DNA from: Thiohalobacter sp. | Lineage (GTDB): Bacteria; Pseudomonadota; Gammaproteobacteria; Thiohalobacterales; Thiohalobacteraceae | Direction: 5' to 3' | Assembly (NCBI RefSeq): GCF_027000115.1 | Contig: NZ_JALTON010000038.1 | Coordinates: 1 to 48,553 of the forward strand | DNA length: 48,553 nt | Shown: positions 13,225 through 21,059 of the stretch, piece by piece | Layout: every line of letters starts with the position of its first letter | Position numbering within the stretch: the first letter of the stretch is position 1 | The notes under the pieces: model-generated | Databases searched by the model: none | What the model was told of the DNA's origin: nothing | Seen by the model: only the letters and a program-made list of their open reading frames with translations | Made by a program: the position numbers and the translations under genes

Positions 13225-13666
13225 CCGAGAGTCGGGCCTTGACCTGGCCGCTGACCTTGCCCATGTCGGCGCGGCCGGCGAGCTTCGGCTTGAGCTGGCC
13301 CATGACCTTGCCCATGTCCTTGATGCTGGAGGCGCCCGTTGCCGCAATGGCTTCGTCGATCAGGGCGTTGATTTCGGACTCGCTGAGCGGTTCCGGGAGA
13401 TAGGTCCGGATGACCTCGATCTCGGCCTGTTCCTTTTCCGCCAGTTCTTCGCGCCCGGCCTTGCGGTACTGGTCGATGGACTCGCGGCGCTGCTTGACCA
13501 TCCTGTCCAGGGTGGCCACCACTTGCGCGTCGTCGAGCTCGATGCGCTCGTCGACCTCGCGTTGCTTGATGGCGGCGATGATCAGCCGGATGGTGCCCAG
13601 GCGCACCTTGTCGCCGGCGCGCATGGCGGCCTTCATATCCTCCTGGATACGGGCCTTGAGTGTCAT
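13220..13666 (-). CDS. YqeY/GatB-tail domain protein
   Basis: A 148-residue YqeY-like protein, all helical. Its two sub-domains are an N-terminal four-helix part (MTLKARIQEDMKAAMRAGDK, LIIAAIKQREVDERI) and a C-terminal part resembling the tail of the GatB/Asp-tRNA(Asn) amidotransferase subunit (YLPEPLSESEI, then DMGKVMGQLKPKLAGRADMGKVS). The exact function is not established; the family is assumed to bind tRNA or assist aminoacylation. Its place between rpsU and dnaG is conserved in many gammaproteobacteria, and rpsU lies only 13 bases upstream. Its stop codon lies inside the arm of an intergenic palindrome. Confidence 0.93.
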   Translation of the reverse strand: MTLKARIQEDMKAAMRAGDKVRLGTIRLIIAAIKQREVDERIELDDAQVVATLDRMVKQRRESIDQYRKAGREELAEKEQAEIEVIRTYLPEPLSESEINALIDEAIAATGASSIKDMGKVMGQLKPKLAGRADMGKVSGQVKARLSE

Positions 13667-13679
13667 GAGGAGAGCAGGT

Positions 13680-13895
13680 TCAGTAGGGGCGCTGACGACG
13701 GGCAGCCTCGCGCGACACCTTCTTCATGTGACGCTTGATGGCCGCGGCGCGCTTGCGCTTGCGTTCCTGGGTGGGCTTTTCGTAGTACTCGCGGCGGCGG
13801 ACCTCGGAGAGGATGCCGGCCTTTTCGCAGGAGCGCTTGAAGCGGCGCAGGGCGACTTCGAAGGGCTCGTTTTCCTTGACGCGTACGCTGGGCAT
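13680..13895 (-). CDS. rpsU: 30S ribosomal protein S21
   Basis: A 71-residue basic protein with the invariant S21 pattern [39 protein letters not shown] and a C-terminal Arg/Lys-rich helix. It binds the 30S subunit near the 3' end of 16S rRNA and helps initiation. A Shine-Dalgarno-like GAGGTG lies nine bases before the ATG. A good sigma-70 promoter lies at 13961-13989. It is the first gene of the four-gene operon ending in rpoD, which links translation, priming and transcription. Confidence 0.98.
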   Translation of the reverse strand: MPSVRVKENEPFEVALRRFKRSCEKAGILSEVRRREYYEKPTQERKRKRAAAIKRHMKKVSREAARRQRPY

Positions 13896-13960
13896 GAACT
13901 CTTTCACCTCACGGCAATGACAGAAGCCGGACCGGCCGTGGCGGGCCCGAAAGGGCGCAC

Positions 13961-13989
13961 ATTCTAAACATTCGCCGCCGGGAACGCAA
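13961..13989 (-). promoter_or_regulatory. Sigma-70 promoter for rpsU
   Basis: On the minus strand, TTGCGT (13984-13989) and TAGAAT (13961-13966) are separated by exactly 17 bases. The -10 matches at five of six positions and the -35 at three to four. Transcription would start near 13954, leaving a leader of about 59 bases before the rpsU ATG. Confidence 0.6.
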
Positions 13990-14035
13990 AACGGCCGCTT
14001 GCGGCCCGGTGCCGGGGCCCGGACAATGGCGCGCC

Positions 14036-15052
14036 ATGCGGGTCCTCGGCATCGAAAGCTCCTGTGACGAAACCGGGCTGGCGCTCTACGACAGCGAGCG
14101 CGGCCTGCTGGCGCACGCCCTGCACAGCCAGATCGCGGTTCACGCCGAGTTCGGCGGCGTGGTGCCCGAGCTGGCGTCGCGTGACCATGTCCGAAAACTG
14201 CTTCCACTGATGCGGCAGGTCATTGATGAAGCAGGGGTTTCCGTCCGGGAGCTGGACGGCGTCGGCTATACCGCCGGGCCGGGCCTGATCGGTGCGCTGC
14301 TGGTCGGGGCCGCGGTGGGGCGCTCGCTGGCCTGGAGTCTGGGCGTGCCCGCGGTCGGCGTGCACCATATGGAAGGCCACCTGCTGGCGCCGATGCTGGA
14401 GGCCGATCCGCCGGCCTTCCCCTTCGTGGCGCTGCTGGTCTCGGGCGGGCACACGCTGCTGGTCGAGGTCGCGGGCGTCGGGCGCTACCGGGTGCTGGGG
14501 GAGTCGCTGGACGACGCCGTGGGCGAGGCCTTCGACAAGACCGCCAAGCTGCTGGGCCTGCCCTATCCCGGCGGACCGGCCCTGGCCCGGCTGGCCGAGG
14601 CCGGCGATCCCGGACGTTTTCGTTTCCCGCGCCCCATGACCGACCGCCCCGGACTGGATTTCAGCTTCTCCGGTCTCAAGACCTTTGCCCTCAATACCTG
14701 GCAGGGCTGCGCGCAGACCGACGCCGACCGTGCCGACATCGCCCGCGCCTTCGAGGAGGCCGTGGTCGACACCCTGGCCATCAAGTGCCGCCGCGCCCTG
14801 GAGCAGACCGGCCTGTCGGCGCTGGTGGTCGCCGGCGGCGTCGGTGCCAACCGACGGCTGCGCGAGCGGCTGGCACGGCTCGCTGCGGAGCGGGGCGCGC
14901 GGCTGCACTTTCCGCGGCCCGAGTTCTGCACCGACAACGGCGCCATGATCGCCTTTGCCGCCAGCTGCCGGCTGGCCGCGGGCGAGACGGCGCCGCTGGC
15001 CGTCGAGGCACAGGCGCGCTGGTCGCTGGAATCGCTGGCGGCGGTTCCTTGA
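14036..15052 (+). CDS. tsaD: tRNA N6-threonylcarbamoyladenosine transferase
   Basis: The catalytic subunit that, with TsaB and TsaE, places the threonylcarbamoyl group on A37 of ANN-decoding tRNAs. The protein has 338 residues with the ASKHA fold. The start is [14 protein letters not shown], and the metal site HMEGH has His111 and His115, the same spacing as in E. coli. The phosphate loops ALLVSGGHT and [12 protein letters not shown] and the late Asp in CTDNGAMIA are present. The ATG at 14036 matches the family; a GTG nine codons earlier does not. It is divergent from rpsU, a common arrangement. Confidence 0.97.
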   Translation: MRVLGIESSCDETGLALYDSERGLLAHALHSQIAVHAEFGGVVPELASRDHVRKLLPLMRQVIDEAGVSVRELDGVGYTAGPGLIGALLVGAAVGRSLAWSLGVPAVGVHHMEGHLLAPMLEADPPAFPFVALLVSGGHTLLVEVAGVGRYRVLGESLDDAVGEAFDKTAKLLGLPYPGGPALARLAEAGDPGRFRFPRPMTDRPGLDFSFSGLKTFALNTWQGCAQTDADRADIARAFEEAVVDTLAIKCRRALEQTGLSALVVAGGVGANRRLRERLARLAAERGARLHFPRPEFCTDNGAMIAFAASCRLAAGETAPLAVEAQARWSLESLAAVP

Positions 15053-15083
15053 CCTGCCGTTGGCCAGCCTTTCCAATACGCCC

Positions 15084-15683
15084 ATGTCGCAACTGATCCC
15101 CTGGCTCGTCGTCGTCGCCGGTTATCTGCTCGGCTCCATCGCCACCGCCATCCTGGTCGGCCGCCTGCTGGGTGTGGGCGATCCGCGCGCCCGCGGGTCC
15201 GGCAACCCCGGCGCCACCAACATGCTGCGTCTCGGCGGCCGCAAGGCCGGGGCGTTGACCCTGATCGGCGATATGCTCAAGGGCCTGCTCGCGGTGCTGC
15301 TGGCGCGCCTGCTGGAGCAGCCCGTCCCGGTGCAGGCGGCGGCCGGTTTCGCCGCCTTCATCGGCCACCTGTATCCGGTCTATTTCGGCTTCAGGGGCGG
15401 CAAGGGCGTGGCCACCGCGCTGGGGGTGCTGCTGGGACTGAACTGGCTGGTCGGCCTGGCCACCATCGGCACCTGGCTGGCGGTGGCCTTCGTCAGCCGC
15501 ATCTCCTCGCTCTCGGCCCTGGTGGCCAGTGCGCTGGCGCCCTTCTATCTGTGGTGGCTGGCGCCGGAGCCGGTGGCGGTGAGCCTGGTCGCCGTCATGA
15601 CGGTGCTGCTGTACTGGCGGCATCGTTCCAACATCCGCAATCTCGTCAACGGTACGGAAGGAAAGATCGGCGCGCGGAACTGA
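15084..15683 (+). CDS. plsY: Glycerol-3-phosphate acyltransferase PlsY
   Basis: An inner-membrane enzyme that transfers the acyl group of acyl-phosphate to glycerol 3-phosphate, the first step of phospholipid synthesis. The protein has 199 residues with five predicted membrane helices. The three cytoplasmic motifs are visible: GSGNPGATNMLR, the Gly-rich GHLYPVYFGFRGGKGVATA, and the C-terminal RHRSNIRNLVNGTEGKI. The ATG at 15084 gives the usual short first segment; the frame extends upstream into the end of tsaD without family similarity. It lies 31 bases after tsaD and 21 before folB, so these are likely co-transcribed. Confidence 0.96.
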   Translation: MSQLIPWLVVVAGYLLGSIATAILVGRLLGVGDPRARGSGNPGATNMLRLGGRKAGALTLIGDMLKGLLAVLLARLLEQPVPVQAAAGFAAFIGHLYPVYFGFRGGKGVATALGVLLGLNWLVGLATIGTWLAVAFVSRISSLSALVASALAPFYLWWLAPEPVAVSLVAVMTVLLYWRHRSNIRNLVNGTEGKIGARN

Positions 15684-15704
15684 GTACCCGGCGCCAGCAC
15701 AGCC

Positions 15705-16067
15705 ATGGATACCATTTTCATACGTGACCTGCGCGTCGACACCGTGATCGGCATCTTCGACTGGGAACGCCGCATCCGCCAGACCATCAGCTTGGATCTG
15801 GAAATGGCCACCGACATCCGCAAGGCGGCGGCCAGCGACCGCATCGAGGACACGCTCAACTACAAGGCCGTGGCCAAGCGTCTGATCGCCTTCGTCGAGG
15901 CCAGCGAGTTCCAGCTGGTGGAAACGCTGGCCGAGCGCTGCGCCGAGATCGTGCGCGAGGAGTTCGGCGTGCCCTGGCTGCGGCTCACCGTGAACAAGAC
16001 CGGCGCGGTGCGCGGTGCGCGCGACGTGGGCGTCATCATCGAGCGCGGCAGCCGCGAGGGAGGTTGA
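15705..16067 (+). CDS. folB: Dihydroneopterin aldolase
   Basis: Converts 7,8-dihydroneopterin to 6-hydroxymethyl-7,8-dihydropterin and glycolaldehyde in folate synthesis. A 120-residue tunnelling-fold protein beginning MDTIFIRDLRVDTVIGIFDWER, with the family's conserved Tyr-Lys pair (TLNYKAVAKRL), a glutamate in LVETLAERCAEIV, and a late VNKTGAVRGARDVGV strand. It forms homo-octamers in known cases. Its stop is followed directly by the GTG of folK, the next enzyme of the pathway. Confidence 0.95.
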   Translation: MDTIFIRDLRVDTVIGIFDWERRIRQTISLDLEMATDIRKAAASDRIEDTLNYKAVAKRLIAFVEASEFQLVETLAERCAEIVREEFGVPWLRLTVNKTGAVRGARDVGVIIERGSREGG

Positions 16068-16559
16068 GTGGCGCGGGTGCATGTCAGCATCGGCAGCAAC
16101 ATCGACCGCGAGCGTTCGGTGCGCCAGGGCGTGGCCGGACTGCGCGAGGCCTTCGGTCCCCTGACCCTGTCGCCAGTCTATGAAACGGCCGCGGTCGGTT
16201 TCGAGGGCGACGACTTCTACAACCTGGTGGCCGGCTTCGACACCGATCTCTCCCCGCAGCAGGTCGCACAGCGGCTGCGCGCCATCGAGGACGCCGCCGG
16301 GCGCGACCGCAGCCAGCCGCGCTTCTCGCCGCGCACCCTGGACCTCGACCTGCTGCTCTACGATGACGCCGTGCTGCAGGCGGATGGCGTGCACATCCCG
16401 CGCGACGAGATCCTCAAGTACGCCTTCGTGCTCAAGCCGCTGGCCGACATCGCCGGCAGCCTCCGTCATCCCGAGTGCGGCGAAACCTACGCGGCGCTGT
16501 GGGCGCGCTTCCAGGGCGACCGTGATCTTCGGCCCGTCGCGCTCGAACTCGGCGACTGA
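16068..16559 (+). CDS. folK: 2-amino-4-hydroxy-6-hydroxymethyldihydropteridine pyrophosphokinase
   Basis: Transfers pyrophosphate from ATP to the folB product, giving the substrate of dihydropteroate synthase. The protein has 163 residues. SIGSNIDRERSVRQGVAGL lies at the N-terminus, followed by VYETAAVGFEGDDFYNLV, the Arg-rich ATP loop GRDRSQPRFSPRTLDLDLLLYDD containing the two magnesium-binding Asp residues, and HIPRDEILKYAFVLKPLADIA. It starts with GTG directly after the folB stop (TGAGTG), so translational coupling is likely. Confidence 0.95.
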   Translation: MARVHVSIGSNIDRERSVRQGVAGLREAFGPLTLSPVYETAAVGFEGDDFYNLVAGFDTDLSPQQVAQRLRAIEDAAGRDRSQPRFSPRTLDLDLLLYDDAVLQADGVHIPRDEILKYAFVLKPLADIAGSLRHPECGETYAALWARFQGDRDLRPVALELGD

Positions 16560-16562
16560 GGC

Positions 16563-17750
16563 GTGGGCCGCCCCTGGGACATCCCGCCGGACTGGCCGCC
16601 GCCTCCGCCGGAGGCCCTGGCCGTCAGCGAGCGGCTGGTGGACGCCTTGCGCGCCGAGATGGCCGAGGCGGGCGGCGACATCCCCTTTTCGCGTTTCATG
16701 GAGCGTGCCCTGTATGCGCCGGGGCTCGGTTACTACAGCGCCGGCAGTCGCAAGTTCGGCGCCGAGGGCGACTTCGTTACCGCTCCCGAGGTGTCCGACC
16801 TGTTCTCCCTGTGTCTTGCCCGCACGGTGGCCGACCTGCTCGATGCGCTCGATGGCGGCGATGTCATCGAACTGGGCGCCGGCAGCGGGCGCATGGCCGC
16901 CGTGCTGCTGCGCGCACTGGAACGCGCCGGCCGCCTGCCGGCCCGCTATCGCATCCTCGAACCCAGCGCCGCGCTGTGCGAGCGCCAGCGCCAGGCACTG
17001 GCGCTGGAGGTGCCCGATCTGCTGGCGCGGGTGGAATGGATGGCGGGCCCGCCCGACGAGCCCTGCGAGGCCGCGGTCGTCGGCAACGAGGTACTGGATG
17101 CCTTGCCGGTGGAGTGCCTGCGCTGGCGTGACGGAGGGATCGAGCAGGCAGGTGTGGGCTGGGACGGCGAAGGCTTTGCACTGTCCTGGCGGCCGGCACA
17201 GGGTGACTGGGTGGCGACGGTGGCCGCCATTGCCCGCGAGCAGGGCTGGCCGGAGGGCTACCGGACCGAATGGTGCGCCATGCTGCCGGCCTGGCTGCGG
17301 ACCATCGCCGCACCGGTCGCGCGCGGTGCCTTCCTCTTCATCGATTACGGCCATCCGCGCCGCGAGTATTTCCATCCCCAGCGCAGCGGCGGCACGCTCA
17401 TGTGTCACTACCGCCATCGCGCTCATCCCGATCCGCTGCTGCTGCCGGGGCTGCAGGACATCACGGCCCATGTCGACTTCACTGCCCTGGCCGAGGCCGG
17501 GGAGGCCGCTGGCCTGGCACCCGCCGCCTGCGTGACCCAGGCGCAGTTGCTCATGGATGCCGGCATCGATACCTGTTTCGCCGAGGCGCAGACGGGTGAT
17601 CCGGTGCAGGATCTGGCACTCGCCCAGCAGGTCAAGACCCTGATGCTGCCCGGCGAAATGGGCGAACGATTCCAGGCCATGCTGCTCCTGCGGGGCGAAC
17701 TGCCGCTGCCGCGCGGCTTTCGCAGTGGCGATCTGCGTTGGCGGTTGTGA
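16563..17750 (+). CDS. MidA/NDUFAF7-type SAM-dependent methyltransferase
   Basis: A 395-residue class I methyltransferase of the family that includes mitochondrial NDUFAF7 (MidA), which methylates an arginine of a complex I subunit. The N-terminal part has IPFSRFMERALYAPGLGYYS and FGAEGDFVTAPEVSDLFS. The SAM site is VIELGAGSGRMAAVLL (about residues 99-114), and the conserved VGNEVLDALPVE and FLFIDYGHPRREYF segments follow. The bacterial substrate is not known. It starts with GTG three bases after folK. The C-terminal stretch FQAMLLLRGELP is also typical of the family. Confidence 0.88.
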   Translation: MGRPWDIPPDWPPPPPEALAVSERLVDALRAEMAEAGGDIPFSRFMERALYAPGLGYYSAGSRKFGAEGDFVTAPEVSDLFSLCLARTVADLLDALDGGDVIELGAGSGRMAAVLLRALERAGRLPARYRILEPSAALCERQRQALALEVPDLLARVEWMAGPPDEPCEAAVVGNEVLDALPVECLRWRDGGIEQAGVGWDGEGFALSWRPAQGDWVATVAAIAREQGWPEGYRTEWCAMLPAWLRTIAAPVARGAFLFIDYGHPRREYFHPQRSGGTLMCHYRHRAHPDPLLLPGLQDITAHVDFTALAEAGEAAGLAPAACVTQAQLLMDAGIDTCFAEAQTGDPVQDLALAQQVKTLMLPGEMGERFQAMLLLRGELPLPRGFRSGDLRWRL

Positions 17751-17813
17751 GGGCATGAGGAGTGAGGTGTGAGAAAAGGGTTGCGGGGACGCGGGCGGTT
17801 GCGGACACTGCTC

Positions 17814-17848
17814 GCCTGACGCCTGACGCCTGACGCCTGACGCCTGAC
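17814..17848 (+). repeat. Five tandem copies of GCCTGAC before uppP
   Basis: Five perfect 7-bp units run from 17814 to 17848 and end four bases before the uppP ATG. They fill the place where a Shine-Dalgarno site should be; the nearest purine-rich stretch (GAGGAGTGAGG) is about 85 bases further upstream. An in-frame TGA within the repeat rules out an upstream start. Copy-number change would alter the leader but not the protein. Confidence 0.95.
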
Positions 17849-17852
17849 GCCC

Positions 17853-18650
17853 ATGGACCTCCTGCACATCATCGTCCTCGCCCTGTTGCAGGGCCTGACC
17901 GAATTTCTGCCCATCTCCAGCTCGGCGCACCTGATCCTGGTGCCGCAGCTGCTGGGCTGGCCGGATCAGGGTCTGGCCTTCGACGTGGCGGTGCATGTGG
18001 GCACGCTGGCAGCGGTGGTCTTCTACTTCCGTGCCGAGCTGCGACGGATGCTCGGCGACTGGCTGGCCTCGCTGGCCGGACGCGGGCTGACGGCGGAGGC
18101 GCGCCTGGCCTGGGCGGTGGGCTTCGGTACCATCCCGGTCGGGCTCGCAGGGCTGCTGTTCAAGGACTTCATCGAGACCGCGCTGCGTTCGCCGCTGGTC
18201 ATCGCGGCCACCACCATCGGCTTTGGCCTGCTGCTGGGCTGGTCGGACCGCATCGGCCGGCGCGCGCGTGACGAACACGCCATCGGCTGGCGCGACGTGC
18301 TGGTGATCGGCGTCGCCCAGGCGCTGGCCCTGATCCCGGGGACCTCGCGTTCCGGCGCCACCATGACCGCCGGCCTGCTGATGGGCCTGACCCGCGAGGC
18401 GGCGGCACGCTTTTCCTTCCTGCTGTCGATTCCGGTGATCCTGCTCGCCGGCCTGCTGGAGGCGCGCGAGCTGGTCGGCAGCGCTGCACCCGTCGACTGG
18501 CGGGCGCTGATCATCGGCGCCGGCGTGTCGGCCGTCAGTGCCTATCTCTGCATTCACTTCTTCCTGAAACTGCTGGCACGCATCGGCTTCATGCCCTTTG
18601 TGATCTATCGCCTGCTGCTGGGCGCGGTGCTGCTGGTGATCTTTCTCTGA
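17853..18650 (+). CDS. uppP: Undecaprenyl-diphosphatase
   Basis: An inner-membrane BacA-type enzyme that recycles undecaprenyl pyrophosphate to the carrier phosphate used for peptidoglycan and other wall polymers. The protein has 265 residues with about eight membrane helices. Both catalytic motifs are present: QGLTEFLPISSSAHL with Glu17 near the N-terminus, and PGTSRSGATMTAG. The C-terminal helices (IGFMPFVIYRLLLGAVLLVIF) are typical. The ATG at 17853 gives the standard MDLLHIIVLALLQG start, although no ribosome site is visible because five heptamer repeats lie directly in front. Confidence 0.96.
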   Translation: MDLLHIIVLALLQGLTEFLPISSSAHLILVPQLLGWPDQGLAFDVAVHVGTLAAVVFYFRAELRRMLGDWLASLAGRGLTAEARLAWAVGFGTIPVGLAGLLFKDFIETALRSPLVIAATTIGFGLLLGWSDRIGRRARDEHAIGWRDVLVIGVAQALALIPGTSRSGATMTAGLLMGLTREAAARFSFLLSIPVILLAGLLEARELVGSAAPVDWRALIIGAGVSAVSAYLCIHFFLKLLARIGFMPFVIYRLLLGAVLLVIFL

Positions 18651-18689
18651 GCGGGTCGGGCGTCAGATTCCTCGACAGCCCGTTTCTCG

Positions 18690-18775
18690 CAACCTGTTGA
18701 TTTTTTGTGATCTGGTGTCGAACTTCCTGACGCCGCCGGTAGGGCACGGCTGCGGCGCGCGATTCAACCTGTTGA
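18690..18775 (+). promoter_or_regulatory. Paired direct repeats, possible activator sites
   Basis: CAACCTGTTGAT occurs at 18690-18701 and again at 18765-18776, with matching T-rich flanks. Each holds a small dyad (CAAC..GTTG). The spacing is 75 bases, close to seven helical turns, upstream of the candidate sigma-54 promoter at 18798. This is the arrangement expected of an enhancer-binding activator; the activator itself is unknown. Confidence 0.45.
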
Positions 18776-18797
18776 TATTTATGACACTCCAGGCCTG

Positions 18798-18814
18798 TTG
18801 GCACGGAAGCTGTA
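18798..18814 (+). promoter_or_regulatory. Candidate sigma-54 promoter
   Basis: TTGGCACGGAAGCTGTA has a perfect -24 element (TGGCAC) and correct spacing to a weaker -12 element (CTGTA in place of TTGCA; the usual GC is GT). Transcription would start about 18825, some 33 bases before the ATG of the CTERM-like gene at 18858. Sigma-54 control of PEP-CTERM genes is known from Zoogloea. Confidence 0.45.
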
Positions 18815-18857
18815 TATAAGTAACGTCTAATTTTCTGATAAAGATCGGGTCGACGCC

Positions 18858-19094
18858 ATGATGAAGAACAGTTGCCGCTGCATTGGCCTTGCCCTGGGCC
18901 TGCTGGTGTCTGTCGGTGTCCCTGCAGCGAGCCTCTGGCTGCCCGGGATCGAGGGCATGCTGCCCACCGTGCCCAACCCCGGGCTGCTGGTCGAGGCCGA
19001 AGCGGCGGCCGAGGCACTGCCGGTTCCCATTCCGGTGCTGCTGATGTCCGGCCTGCTGCTGGGGCTGGTCGCGGTACTGCGCGCGCGGCGCTGA
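18858..19094 (+). CDS. Tiny PEP-CTERM-like exported protein
   Basis: A 78-residue protein. A signal peptide covers residues 1-24 (basic start, then GLALGLLVSVGVPAA). The mature stretch is short, Pro/Leu/Glu-rich (LPGIEGMLPTVPNPGLLVEAEAAAEA). It ends in VPIPVLLMSGLLLGL and a basic RARR tail (residues 56-78). This tripartite end, with VPxP, a helix and an Arg cluster, is the layout of PEP-CTERM/VPxPA sorting signals recognised by exosortase. The mature part is much shorter than usual, so it may instead be a small bitopic membrane peptide. No family is recognised for the middle. A candidate sigma-54 promoter and paired upstream repeats precede it. Confidence 0.6.
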   Translation: MMKNSCRCIGLALGLLVSVGVPAASLWLPGIEGMLPTVPNPGLLVEAEAAAEALPVPIPVLLMSGLLLGLVAVLRARR

Positions 19095-19167
19095 CCGGGG
19101 ACAGGCCGGCAAGGCCCGTCGACCACCCCGGGTAGCGCGCTCCGCCTCACCGCTCGCGCCTCACGCC

Positions 19168-19899
19168 TCAACTCCGCTCGCGCAGCAACTGCCGGATCTC
19201 GCCGGCATGGCGGCGACTGACCTCGAGCCGGACCCCGGTGCCGGCCACGGGCACGCAAAGCTGGCCCTCGGCATTCTTTTCCAGCGCCTGCAGGCAGCCG
19301 CGCGCAACCAGGGCGTTGCGGTGCACCCGCACGAAGCGTTCGCGGAACTCCTCCTCCAGGGATTTGAGCGACGCCTCGATCAGGGTCTCGCCGGCACTGG
19401 TACCGACCGCGACATACTTGTGGTCGGCACGGAAATAGCGGATGTCGGCCACGGGGATCAGCCGCAGGTTGCCGCGCTCGCGCACCAGGATGTGGGTGCG
19501 GCTGCGGGGCGCCTCGCCCTCGAGCTGTCCGGCCTGGGCGCGGGTCAGGCGGCGTGCGTTGGCCAGCGCGGTGGCCAGCCGGTCGGCCCGCACCGGCTTG
19601 AGCAGATAGCCGAGCGCGCAGGCCTCGAAGGCCTCCAGCGCATGCTCGCCGTAGGCGGTGGTGAAGATCACGGCCGGCGGCGCCGGCAGCGCGGCCAGGT
19701 GGCGGGCCGCCTCCAGCCCGTCCATCTCGGGCATGCGGATGTCCAGCAGCACCAGATCCGGTTCCAGTGCCTGCACCTGCTCCAGCGCCTCGCGGCCGGT
19801 GGCGGCCTCGCCGACCACCTCCGTCTCCGGTAGCTCGGCGAGCAGGCGGCGCAGGCGGTCGCGGGCCAGCGCCTCGTCGTCGACGATCAGGATCTTCAC
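19168..19899 (-). CDS. algR: LytTR response regulator, AlgR type
   Basis: A 243-residue regulator. The receiver domain (1-120) has DDEALAR acidic pocket residues, the phospho-acceptor Asp in [13 protein letters not shown], and the Lys of LLKPV. The C-terminal LytTR DNA-binding domain has [20 protein letters not shown] and [11 protein letters not shown]. The pair divergent from argH matches the fimS(algZ)-algR arrangement of Pseudomonas, where AlgR controls type IV pili, alginate and other genes. Here hemC does not follow. It starts with GTG overlapping the kinase stop by four bases (GTGA), so the pair is coupled. Confidence 0.85.
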   Translation of the reverse strand: MKILIVDDEALARDRLRRLLAELPETEVVGEAATGREALEQVQALEPDLVLLDIRMPEMDGLEAARHLAALPAPPAVIFTTAYGEHALEAFEACALGYLLKPVRADRLATALANARRLTRAQAGQLEGEAPRSRTHILVRERGNLRLIPVADIRYFRADHKYVAVGTSAGETLIEASLKSLEEEFRERFVRVHRNALVARGCLQALEKNAEGQLCVPVAGTGVRLEVSRRHAGEIRQLLRERS

Positions 19900-20957
19900 G
19901 AACCCTCCTCCAGCGGAAACAGCAGCCGCACCCGGTATTCGCCGTCACGGACCTCGGTCTGCAGCCGCGCCCCCGGGCCGAACGCCAGCGTCAGCCGCTC
20001 GCGGATGTTGGCCAGCGCCATGCGGTTGCCGTCGGCATGCGGCGTGACCCCGCCCGGCGGCAGCGGATTGCGCACCTCGAGGCGCAGCACGCCGCGGTTG
20101 CAGGTGGCGATGATGCCCAGCCGGCCGCCGCTGGCGGAGGCCTCGATGCCGTGATAGACGGCGTTTTCCAGCAGCGGCTGCAGAATCAGCGGGGGCACCG
20201 GCTGCTCCAGCGGCAGATTCTTGGTGGTCCACTCGGTCTGCAGGCGCTCCCCCAGGCGCTGGGCCTCGATGTTGAGGTAACGGCGGGCGATCTCCAGCTC
20301 CTCGCCGAGGGTGATGCGCGCCTCGACGTCGCGCATGGTGACCCGGAACAGGTCGGCCAGGTCCTGCACCAGCTCCTCGGCCAGCGCCGGGTCGCTGCGG
20401 GTGAGGGAGGCGATGGTGTTGAGGCTGTTGAACAGGAAGTGGGGACGAATGCGGGCGGCCAGCGCCTCCACCCGCGCCCTTGCCTCCGCCTGCACCTGCT
20501 GTTCCCATTGATGCCGCACGTAGAAGTAGCGCAGCACCATGCCCACCACCAGCGCCCCCACCAGCAGGTTGCGCAGCGTGAACAGGGCATGGTCGGGCGT
20601 CGCCGCCGCCAGCCCCAGGGGACCGGTCAGGCGGTAGGCGACCTCCGAGAACAGCGCAATCAGCAGCAGCAGCAACAGGTAGCTGATCAGCGCCGCGGAC
20701 CGGGGAGACAGCCGCTCCAGATGACCGCGCAGGAGGCACAACAGGCCGGCGCAGGAAAGCGCCGTCCACTGCACGAACAGCGAGGTGACGCCCAGGTCAC
20801 TCCAGGTGCGCTCGCTGAAGTCGGCATCCGCCAGCACCAGCAGGAAGGCCAGCAGCTCGGCCACCACCACCACCGCGAACACCCGCCGCACCTGGCAGAA
20901 GTCGGGCAGGAAGAAGCCGTCCGCCGCCGTTCCCTGGATCTTTCCGGTCTCCCCCAT
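19896..20957 (-). CDS. algZ: LytS/AlgZ-type sensor histidine kinase
   Basis: A 353-residue membrane kinase. Four hydrophobic segments between residues about 25 and 165 form the membrane part, with little extracytoplasmic sequence. The His_kinase domain has the unorthodox phospho-site [17 protein letters not shown], in which the His is part of the HFLFN motif. An ATPase region follows ([14 protein letters not shown], then [12 protein letters not shown]). It is co-transcribed with, and overlaps, its regulator. In Pseudomonas the equivalent FimS/AlgZ mainly tunes AlgR. The argH gene starts 102 bases away on the other strand. Confidence 0.87.
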   Translation of the reverse strand: MGETGKIQGTAADGFFLPDFCQVRRVFAVVVVAELLAFLLVLADADFSERTWSDLGVTSLFVQWTALSCAGLLCLLRGHLERLSPRSAALISYLLLLLLIALFSEVAYRLTGPLGLAAATPDHALFTLRNLLVGALVVGMVLRYFYVRHQWEQQVQAEARARVEALAARIRPHFLFNSLNTIASLTRSDPALAEELVQDLADLFRVTMRDVEARITLGEELEIARRYLNIEAQRLGERLQTEWTTKNLPLEQPVPPLILQPLLENAVYHGIEASASGGRLGIIATCNRGVLRLEVRNPLPPGGVTPHADGNRMALANIRERLTLAFGPGARLQTEVRDGEYRVRLLFPLEEGS

Positions 20958-21059
20958 GACGGGAGTTTCGGTGTTCGCGGCCCCGCTGGCAAGCGCCCGC
21001 GGGCGCCGGCTCCGGTATACTGGGCGCCCCTGCCATCCGCGAGAGTCCTAAAGCAAGCC

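Noticed and set aside
17814-17848. CRISPR-like or coding repeat
   Set aside because: The units are 7 bp with no spacers. The apparent repetitive peptide on the opposite strand is only a translation of the heptamers.
14781-18557. 1258-codon minus-strand frame across tsaD to uppP
   Set aside because: It runs antisense to six well-supported genes and is of low complexity (Gln/His/Arg/Gly-rich).
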